Source: JBFXAN01 sp050184225
GTDB lineage: Bacteria; Chloroflexota; Dehalococcoidia; CAUJGQ01
Direction of reading: 5' to 3'
DNA: 10,514 nt
NCBI GenBank assembly: GCA_050184225.1
Contig: JBFXAN010000210.1
Span: forward strand, 1 to 10,514
In this document: positions 6,151-10,514 of the stretch, in pieces
How positions within the stretch are numbered: the first letter of the stretch is position 1
How the letters are laid out: every line of letters starts with the position of its first letter
Notes under the pieces: generated by a model
What the model was told of the DNA's origin: nothing
Seen by the model: the letters and a program-made list of their open reading frames with translations, nothing else
The model's database searches: none
Translations under genes and position numbers: made by a program

Positions 6151-6876
6151 ATGAAACGGTCAAGAACCCGCACATGGACACGCAATCGACTGCTTCGCGC
6201 CGTGGTGCTCGCACCGGCGGCATATCTGCTGGCCGCCTGCACCGGGGGAAACGGCGACAGCAGCACGCCTGAGACGGGTGGGCAGGCGGCTGCTTCCGGC
6301 ACCGCGGTGCCGGCCACCGGCGCCGCGCGGAATGAAACCAGCCCGACAGCTACCGCCGGCCCGCCGATCACACAATCGTTGCCGCCAACACCCGACTGTG
6401 GTGACGACGACGAACCGACGATCGCCCAGACGGAAGGTCCGTATTTCACGCCGAACTCACCGGAGCGCACATCGCTGCTGGAACCGGGCATCTCCGGTAC
6501 CCGCCTCCTGGTGGCGGGCTTCGTCCTCACCACCGACTGTCAACCGGTGTCGGGCGCGCTGGTGGACTTCTGGCAGTGTGATGACGCGGGTGCATACGAC
6601 AACCGCGGCTACCGGCTGCGCGGCCACCAGTTCACCGACACGGCCGGACGCTACTCCTTGGAGACGATCGTGCCGGGTGTCTATCCGGGACGCACCCGCC
6701 ATATTCATGTAAAGGTGCAGGCGCCCAACAGCCGGTTGCTGACGACGCAGCAGTACTTCCCTGACGAGCCGGGCAACAGTCGCGACGGCATCTTCAATCC
6801 GGCGCTCGTGATGGATGTGCAGGATACGCCGAACGGCAAGGCCGCGACGTTCAATTACGTTCTCGACCTCGGTTGA
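6151..6876 (+). CDS. Lipoprotein intradiol ring-cleavage dioxygenase family protein
   Basis: A 241-aa protein. GAGGA lies 7 nt before the ATG at 6151. A basic N-terminus and hydrophobic segment end in the lipobox LLAAC with Cys30, so the enzyme should be lipid-anchored outside the membrane. Residues 31-85 are a Thr/Ala/Gly/Pro-rich linker. The catalytic domain runs from about 92 to 241. EGPYF (95-99) is the usual opening. The four Fe(III) ligands of catechol and protocatechuate dioxygenases are all present: Tyr149 (GAYDN), Tyr178 (GVYPGR), His184 and His186 (RHIH). VDFWQCDDAG and GHQFTDTAGRYSLETI are family motifs. Family members cleave catechols between the two hydroxyls. The short extracellular type lacks the N-terminal dimerisation domain, and its natural substrate is largely unknown (lignin-like or other diphenols are candidates). 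It is monocistronic and followed by the palindrome at 6907. Confidence 0.92.
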   Translation: MKRSRTRTWTRNRLLRAVVLAPAAYLLAACTGGNGDSSTPETGGQAAASGTAVPATGAARNETSPTATAGPPITQSLPPTPDCGDDDEPTIAQTEGPYFTPNSPERTSLLEPGISGTRLLVAGFVLTTDCQPVSGALVDFWQCDDAGAYDNRGYRLRGHQFTDTAGRYSLETIVPGVYPGRTRHIHVKVQAPNSRLLTTQQYFPDEPGNSRDGIFNPALVMDVQDTPNGKAATFNYVLDLG

Positions 6877-6906
6877 ATGAGATGGAGACAGAGGGCATCC
6901 ACACCC

Positions 6907-6982
6907 TTGTCATCCTGAACGACGTGAAGGATCTCGGAGGTCATGTAGCGTCCGAGATCCTTCACTTCGTTCAGGATGACAA
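6907..6982. repeat. Palindromic element of the GTCATCCTGAACG/GAAGGATCT type
   Basis: Arms 6907-6938 and 6951-6982 (32 nt each, 31 pairs, one mismatch) flank a 12-nt loop. The core TTGTCATCCTGAACG...GAAGGATCTCGG is a close relative of the inner palindrome at 153-183 and 1565-1602 (TGTCATGCTGAGCG...GAAGCATCTCG). It has no outer nonamer arms. It begins 30 nt after the dioxygenase stop codon and would form a strong hairpin in that transcript's 3' end. Confidence 0.88.
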
Positions 6983-7001
6983 TCAGTAACCTGGTCTCTC
7001 T

Positions 7002-7026
7002 GTCATGCCCCTCTGAGCGGCATGAC
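7002..7026. repeat. Short hairpin following the palindromic element
   Basis: GTCATGCC (7002-7009) and GGCATGAC (7019-7026) pair perfectly across a 9-nt loop. It starts with the same GTCATG sequence as the larger palindromes and may be a decayed fragment of one. It is not followed by a T-run. Confidence 0.4.
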
Positions 7027-7104
7027 GACCAACGTAGCGCCTGTCTTTGCATCCCACGCACCGATCGGTTTCAATACCGACGATTGCATCTCGGAGGTGC
7101 TCGC

Positions 7105-7578
7105 ATGCCGCTACCGCCGGAACTCGCCCTCTCGCCGGAAGAGCTCGACGAATTGATGAACACCAGCTGGAACATGCGCATCGCCACGGTTGGCCCTGGC
7201 ACGCGCATCAACGTGACGCCGCTCTGGTTCGGCTGGGCCGGCGGCAACGTCTACTTCTACTGTCGCGGTCAGAAGATCGCCAACCTGCGCCGCAACCTGG
7301 TCGCCACCGTGCTGGTCGACCGCAACGAGCGGTTTCCAGAGTTGCAGGGAGCGATGTTCCAAGGCCAGGCGACCATCCTCGAGGACGCCGACGCCGAACA
7401 GTCCGACCCATCGCTTCGCGAGGCGCAGATCCAGATGGGTGAGAAGTACCAGGGCGGACACGGCGAAACCAGCCGCACCGACTACACCACCCGGACCGGT
7501 CGCGGCCGGCACTGGCGCTGGGTGCGCTTCACCCCCCAACGCCTCGTCACCTGGGACAACAAGAAGATCCGGCGCTGA
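7105..7578 (+). CDS. Pyridoxamine 5'-phosphate oxidase-like split-barrel flavin/F420-binding protein
   Basis: A 157-aa protein. GGAGG (7093-7097) lies 7 nt upstream of the ATG at 7105. A longer in-frame start at 6976 would begin inside the palindrome and is rejected. The order of strands is that of the PPOX-like split barrel: MRIATVGPGTRINVTPLWFGW (cofactor-side strands), NVYFYCRGQKIANLRRN (a typical phosphate-binding turn), VATVLVDR, MFQGQATILED, and the C-terminal WRWVRFTPQRLVTWDNKKI, where a Trp-Asp-Arg/Lys ending is common. Members bind FMN, F420 or heme and act as small oxidoreductases or cofactor carriers. The precise cofactor cannot be read here. It is cytoplasmic. The gene ends only 10 nt from the convergent stop of the nucleotidyltransferase gene, with no visible terminator between. 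Confidence 0.85.
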   Translation: MPLPPELALSPEELDELMNTSWNMRIATVGPGTRINVTPLWFGWAGGNVYFYCRGQKIANLRRNLVATVLVDRNERFPELQGAMFQGQATILEDADAEQSDPSLREAQIQMGEKYQGGHGETSRTDYTTRTGRGRHWRWVRFTPQRLVTWDNKKIRR

Positions 7579-7588
7579 CGCCCGGCCC

Positions 7589-8476
7589 CTACTGGTCGTG
7601 ACCGGCGGGCAGCGCCGTTCCGACCGCCTCTTCCGGCCACTCGCTCGCGAGGAAGGCCCGGATCGCGGCGTCGCCTGCTTCCTCCTGCGGGTAGGCGACG
7701 CCGAGCGAAGCACACGCGGCGCGAGACTCGCGCACCATCGTGTCGAACACGCGGAGATACACGTCCCGCAACGCCGGCAGATCGCGTGCATCGAGCGCCG
7801 CGAGCGCGTCCCGCGTGAGTGTATCGATCTCCAATTGCTGGTCCGGCCGCAGGTGCCGGTACAACGTGAACTGGTTCTTGTAGTAGTTGCCGGGGTCCAC
7901 CTGTACCACCATCAGCTGGGCGATCTGCGCGTTGATCAGGTCCAACGTCATCATCGCCATGGTTGACCACTGGCCCCGATGCATGAGGCGAACCGGCCAC
8001 GCGGCGCCCTGCCGCGTCCCTCGCACGATCGTCTCGATGGAGCGAGCAACGGCCTCGGCCGGCGCCTCCCAATCGGTCCTCAGCCGCGAACTAATGCCGG
8101 CCTTGTCGAGCAGGAGCCGCACGGCCGGACGGGCGCGATCGGCGATCGTGGACACCGGCTCAAAGAACAGGTCGAGTTTGACGGGGCCGTTGAGGAGGCA
8201 ATGGACCGCCTTGAGCGCGGGTGTGGTCGCGTCCATCCAGGCGAAGATGTCGCCCAAACCGGCGACGATCTCCAGACGCGCGGCATACACGGCATCGAAC
8301 GCAGCATCCTCAACCGCCAGATAAGCATCGATATCGGAGAGTGGATCGGCCATGCCGTCGGCGAGGCTGCCCTGCAACCACAGCCCGAGCAGCCGGGGGT
8401 CGTCGCGGACGATATCCTCAAGTCGAGAAAGTACATCGGTGCGACTCGCTTCGAACGTCGCTGACGAACTTGGCAT
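7589..8476 (-). CDS. Nucleotidyltransferase-fold protein, aminoglycoside adenylyltransferase-like
   Basis: A 295-aa protein. The ATG at 8476 follows GGGAG with a spacing of about 7 nt. An earlier ATG at 8527 would place the start inside the operator. The N-terminal polymerase-beta nucleotidyltransferase domain (about 10-110) shows the signature GLWLQGSLADG (Gly36-Ser37), the metal-binding pair Asp48/Asp50 (SDIDAYL) and a third acid at Asp102 (VKLDLFFEP). All three carboxylates needed for nucleotide transfer are therefore present. The rest (about 130-290) is mostly helical, as in AadA/AadE/LinB-like enzymes, and includes HRGQWSTMAMMTLDLINAQI and YYKNQFTLYRHLRP. A role in modifying a small molecule, possibly an antibiotic, is plausible from the fold. 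Resistance cannot be claimed from sequence alone. It has its own promoter and operator and is separated from holA by 104 nt. Confidence 0.82.
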   Translation of the reverse strand: MPSSSATFEASRTDVLSRLEDIVRDDPRLLGLWLQGSLADGMADPLSDIDAYLAVEDAAFDAVYAARLEIVAGLGDIFAWMDATTPALKAVHCLLNGPVKLDLFFEPVSTIADRARPAVRLLLDKAGISSRLRTDWEAPAEAVARSIETIVRGTRQGAAWPVRLMHRGQWSTMAMMTLDLINAQIAQLMVVQVDPGNYYKNQFTLYRHLRPDQQLEIDTLTRDALAALDARDLPALRDVYLRVFDTMVRESRAACASLGVAYPQEEAGDAAIRAFLASEWPEEAVGTALPAGHDQ

Positions 8477-8511
8477 GACTACACTCCCGACAGGCGCGCC
8501 GCGCCGGCATG

Positions 8512-8529
8512 TTGTGAATGTGCTCACAA
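8512..8529. promoter_or_regulatory. Perfect TTGTGA-N6-TCACAA operator
   Basis: TTGTGA (8512-8517), six bases, TCACAA (8524-8529). This is a perfect inverted repeat with the same half-site and spacing as the CRP/FNR-family consensus TGTGA-N6-TCACA. On the - strand AATTGTGAGC also equals one half of the lac operator, but the spacing is two bases longer than the ideal lac palindrome. It overlaps the -10 box and the expected transcript start of the nucleotidyltransferase gene, a position that would suit a repressor. Confidence 0.6.
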
Positions 8530-8555
8530 TTACCAGTTGGCACGGGCAGTGTCAA
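8527..8555 (-). promoter_or_regulatory. Promoter of the nucleotidyltransferase gene
   Basis: On the - strand a consensus TTGACA (8555-8550) is followed after 17 nt by TAATTG (8532-8527). The -35 is perfect and the -10 is poor, which would suit regulated transcription. The transcript would start near 8520, giving a leader of about 44 nt. Confidence 0.5.
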
Positions 8556-8580
8556 GGCGAGCGCGTCTGGAATGGGAGAA

Positions 8581-9603
8581 TCAGCCGACCGCGGCGAGTT
8601 CAGCGGTGAGTAGCTCCAGCGCCGTCGTCTCGTCCGTCTCCCCCCGCTTGATCGAACGATCGGCCTGGAGGATGCGATCATAGATCGCGGCCAGCCCCTG
8701 CGGCCGGTAACGCCCTGCCTGACGGGAGAGCCGGTCCACCGCCCACCGTTGGAGGTTCAGCCGCCGGCCGATCTCCTCCGGCCGGAGTCCGGTTGCCGCC
8801 AGATCGACGTACAGCACGAGGTTGCGGTAGCCGCGCACGAGCATCGTCAGCAGCACCGGCACCGGCTGACCGGCGAAGAGCAGGTCTGCCAGTCGGCGCA
8901 GTGCCTCATCGCCCCGACGCTCGATCACCGCATCGACGTAGGCGAACACGTTCGTCTCCGCCGTCGCGGGTACGAGCCGGCGAACGTCGTCGACCGTAAC
9001 GGTCCGGTTGCCGGCATAGAGCGACAGCTTCTCCAGGTCGTTGACGACGCCCCAGAGGGCGTGCCACTGACCGTCATCGCTGATGTCCTGTGGAACGGAT
9101 TCGGCGAAGAGGCGCAAGGCGTCGGCATCCACGGCCACGCCGCGCGCCTTCGCCCGCTGCGCGATCCAGGGCTCGATCGCTCTGGCCGGCATTCGTGGGA
9201 AGGTGCGCACGCGGCCGTGTTCGGCCAGCGCCGCCACCGCCGGCGCATCCGAGGGCAGATCGCCGTCGAGCAGGACGAGGGTGGTGGTCGGCGGCATCTG
9301 TGCGACTCGTTCCGGCAGCGCCTGCCACTCCTCGGGGAACCGTGCGGTCGCACCACCACGCCGGCCCCGCCGAGCCGTTCCACCAGAGAGCCGGGCGAGC
9401 AACCCCTCGACGATCACCAGGCGATGTGCCGCGAGGAACGGGAGCGCGTCGCACACCATCTGCAGATGCTGCGGCGTCAGGGATTTCGCCTCAAGTGTAT
9501 TGATGTTGGACGCCAGCATCCCATCCGTGTCGAGGCTCTTCTTCAGCCCAGCGACCGCCTCCGCTCGGGAGAAGCTGTCCGGTCCGTACAAAATGTGAAG
9601 CAC
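8581..9603 (-). CDS. holA: DNA polymerase III delta subunit
   Basis: A 340-aa protein, matching the usual 330-345 aa. It is the clamp-loader subunit that opens the beta sliding clamp in the replisome. The start is taken as GTG at 9603: GGAGG lies 4 nt upstream, and the resulting N-terminus, (M)LHILYGPDSFSRAEAV, matches the typical delta start LYLLYGEDSF. A TTG at 9627 with GGAG 5 nt upstream would add eight residues (MNEEPGGS) and overlap the preceding stop as TTGA. Recognisable parts are: LPFLAAHRLVIVEG (first domain strand and clamp-facing region), TTTLVLLDGDLP, GRVRTFPRMPARAIEPWIAQRAKARGV (second domain), LWGVVNDLEKLSLYAG (the conserved ExxKLxLYAG), ETNVFAYVDAVIERR, and the C-terminal collar LLTMLVRGYRNLVLYVDL...RYRPQGLAAIYDRILQADRSIKRG. 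It has no active ATPase site, as is normal. An insert of Gly/Arg residues, SGGTARRGRRGGATAR, sits near residue 75. Confidence 0.93.
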   Translation of the reverse strand: MLHILYGPDSFSRAEAVAGLKKSLDTDGMLASNINTLEAKSLTPQHLQMVCDALPFLAAHRLVIVEGLLARLSGGTARRGRRGGATARFPEEWQALPERVAQMPPTTTLVLLDGDLPSDAPAVAALAEHGRVRTFPRMPARAIEPWIAQRAKARGVAVDADALRLFAESVPQDISDDGQWHALWGVVNDLEKLSLYAGNRTVTVDDVRRLVPATAETNVFAYVDAVIERRGDEALRRLADLLFAGQPVPVLLTMLVRGYRNLVLYVDLAATGLRPEEIGRRLNLQRWAVDRLSRQAGRYRPQGLAAIYDRILQADRSIKRGETDETTALELLTAELAAVG

Positions 9604-9623
9604 GGAACCTCCAGGTTCCTCGT

Positions 9624-9863
9624 TCAATCAATCTCCAGCGCCCAGCCCAGGATGACGAAGACAAGCACCACGCCGAAGGCGATCGCGCCGGGCCAGAACA
9701 GGCTGGTGACGAAGACGGTCAGGGTTGATTCGTCTCCGGCATTGGCGGCCTTCCACGCCGCGAGGCCGGCCGTTGCGAGCAGCGGAAAGCCAAGGGTCCA
9801 CCACGGCGGCACAAACCGCCGCCAGCCCTCGGCCTCCTCCTGCGCTTCATGCCCGTCTGTCAT
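9624..9863 (-). CDS. Small two-TM membrane protein upstream of holA
   Basis: A 79-aa protein. The ATG at 9863 is chosen because the alternative ATG at 9902 lies in the loop of the terminator at 9887-9919. Its ribosome-binding site is weak (GTGGACGG). The acidic N-terminus MTDGHEAQEEAEGWRR is followed by two hydrophobic helices, WWTLGFPLLATAGLAAW (about 21-37) and SLFWPGAIAFGVVLVFVILG (about 54-73). The gene ends 20 nt before the chosen holA start and overlaps the alternative TTG start by 4 nt, so the two are probably translated from one transcript. I do not recognise the family. Confidence 0.65.
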   Translation of the reverse strand: MTDGHEAQEEAEGWRRFVPPWWTLGFPLLATAGLAAWKAANAGDESTLTVFVTSLFWPGAIAFGVVLVFVILGWALEID

Positions 9864-9886
9864 CCGTCCACTACTCAAACATGAAA

Positions 9887-9919
9887 ACACCAAGGCGCGC
9901 ATAGTGCACGCCCTGGTGT
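9887..9919 (-). terminator. Intrinsic terminator downstream of the GlsB-like gene
   Basis: On the - strand ACACCAGGGCGTGC pairs with GCGCGCCTTGGTGT: a 14-bp stem with two G-U pairs and a 5-nt loop (ACTAT), followed by TTTTCATGTTTG. This has the stem-plus-T-run form of a Rho-independent terminator. It ends transcription of the gene at 9965-10342 and separates it from the next gene. That implies a promoter for the small protein and holA between about 9863 and 9886, or read-through. Confidence 0.75.
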
Positions 9920-9964
9920 CCGAATGGTCGTACGCGTGTGTTCACATCAGGCAGCCTGCCGGTC

Positions 9965-10342
9965 TTAGCGCAGAAGGCCGCTGGTGCCGCTCCCCAGCCG
10001 CTGCCGGTTCTCGTTCGGTGCGACCACCTTGGCGATGCCGACGACGAGCGCCGAACCGAGCGCCGTCCACAGCACCGGCAGGTTGAACAGCTCGAACCCG
10101 AGGAAGCCCGGCATGTTGAGGATGTTGGCAATGATCGTTCCGACGACGGCGCCGATCAACCCCGCGCCGACACTAAACAGAATCCCTCGCTTGTAGTTCA
10201 GCAACGAGCCCATCGCCGCGCCGATCACGCCGCCGAGCACGAGCATCAGGCCAATGCCGATCACGAATCCGATAACGGAACTTAACAGCCAGACGGTGAG
10301 CGCGATCGCGAGAATCGCACCGAGGATAACGAGCCAGATCAT
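9965..10342 (-). CDS. GlsB/YeaQ/YmgE-like stress-response membrane protein
   Basis: A 125-aa protein. GGAGGT lies 9 nt before the ATG at 10342. There are four hydrophobic segments: about 1-22 (MIWLVILGAILAIALTVWLL), 24-46, 53-76 (GILFSVGAGLIGAVVGTIIANI) and 86-107 (FNLPVLWTALGSALVVGIAKVV). From about residue 33 on, the glycine-spaced pattern GLIGAVVGxII...LxxALGSALVVGIAKVV resembles the transglycosylase-associated (GlsB/YeaQ/YmgE) family of small membrane proteins. Those are usually about 80-90 aa, so the N-terminal helix is extra. The family is linked to stress responses, but its mechanism is unknown. It is expressed from its own promoter (10372-10401) and closed by the terminator at 9887. 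Confidence 0.7.
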   Translation of the reverse strand: MIWLVILGAILAIALTVWLLSSVIGFVIGIGLMLVLGGVIGAAMGSLLNYKRGILFSVGAGLIGAVVGTIIANILNMPGFLGFELFNLPVLWTALGSALVVGIAKVVAPNENRQRLGSGTSGLLR

Positions 10343-10371
10343 GGTTACGGGACCTCCAGCCCTCTCCTTTG

Positions 10372-10401
10372 AGTATCCGGGCCGGTGAGCGAGGCCGTCA
10401 A
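10372..10401 (-). promoter_or_regulatory. Promoter of the GlsB-like gene
   Basis: On the - strand TTGACG (10401-10396), an 18-nt spacer and GATACT (10377-10372) match the sigma-70 consensus at five and four positions. The transcript would begin near 10365, about 23 nt before the ATG, leaving room for the GGAGGT site. Confidence 0.5.
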
Positions 10402-10424
10402 GGACGCTGGCCGGTAGCGGTGTG

Positions 10425-10440
10425 TGGGGGATGTCCCCCA
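10425..10440 (-). terminator. GC-rich hairpin after the partial gene
   Basis: TGGGGGA-TG-TCCCCCA is a 16-bp palindrome 16 nt past the stop of the partial gene. No T-run follows, so termination is uncertain. It would separate that gene from the promoter at 10372-10401. Confidence 0.4.
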
Positions 10441-10456
10441 GGCGCCCGCCCGCCCG

Positions 10457-10514
10457 CTATCGCTTCTTGCTGGTCCATACGGCGGCCTTTGCCTGGCAGG
10501 CCGCCCGGCCACAC
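10457..10514 (-). CDS. 3' end of an unidentified gene (partial)
   Basis: On the - strand an open frame entering from the right edge ends in CGRAACQAKAAVWTSKKR and a TAG at 10459-10457. The basic tail and the following hairpin (10425-10440) support a real gene end, but 18 residues are too few to assign a family. In several bacteria competence genes such as comEC lie near holA. That is a positional idea only. Confidence 0.4.
   Translation of the reverse strand, partial: CGRAACQAKAAVWTSKKR

Noticed and set aside
2178..6876. One aromatic-degradation cluster formed by the dienelactone hydrolase and the intradiol dioxygenase
   Set aside because: They are 3.2 kb apart in separate transcription units with unrelated genes between. 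One is cytoplasmic and the other is a lipoprotein.
6976..7104. N-terminal extension of the PPOX-like protein
   Set aside because: It would start in the palindrome at 6907-6982, and GGAGG sits 7 nt before the ATG at 7105.
8749..10086. A 445-aa + strand open frame antisense to holA and its neighbours
   Set aside because: It is a shadow frame of high-GC coding DNA with no domain. It crosses holA, a terminator and another gene.

Overview
This is a high-GC bacterial window with strong Shine-Dalgarno sequences ahead of most genes. Several dispersed palindromic repeats contain the sequences TGTCATGCTGAGC...GAAGCATCT and GTCATCCTGAACG...GAAGGATCT, with outer arms of the type TGAACCGCAGAGACGCAGAG. 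Such repeats are, from general knowledge, common in Chloroflexota and a few other environmental phyla. A Chloroflexota-like origin is a reasonable inference, but no marker gene here proves it.

Layout. The left edge holds the 3' end of an unidentified + strand gene (1-111), whose stop codon lies inside a long composite palindrome (109-293). A secreted fibronectin-type III protein with two C-terminal VWREA-type repeats follows (460-1494). A second composite palindrome (1527-1684) separates it from a convergent small exported protein (1700-2068, -). A dienelactone-hydrolase-family gene (2178-2942, +) runs divergently from that and ends at a hairpin terminator. Then come three - strand genes: a 60-aa membrane protein (3049-3231), a kelch-repeat lipoprotein (3297-4433) and a DAO-family FAD oxidoreductase (4601-5830). 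The spacer 5831-6150 carries a perfect 25-bp inverted repeat and a ten-copy CTAACRN heptamer array. The array lies just before the ribosome-binding site of a lipoprotein intradiol dioxygenase (6151-6876, +).

The right third holds another palindrome (6907-6982) and a PPOX/FMN-type split-barrel protein (7105-7578, +). This is convergent with a nucleotidyltransferase-fold gene (7589-8476, -) that has its own TTGACA promoter and a TGTGA-N6-TCACA operator. Next come holA, the DNA polymerase III delta subunit (8581-9603, -), a small two-TM protein just upstream of it, an intrinsic terminator, a GlsB/YeaQ-like membrane protein with a recognisable promoter, and the 3' end of one more - strand gene.

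The genes look like a mixture of housekeeping (holA) and independent accessory functions rather than one pathway. No phage, insertion sequence with transposase, CRISPR, tRNA or rRNA was seen. The most notable feature is the family of palindromes placed just 3' of stop codons. They differ in the number of a 9-nt unit and occur both as full elements and as a solitary arm. The operator ahead of the nucleotidyltransferase gene and the heptamer array touching the dioxygenase ribosome-binding site are the other points worth checking.
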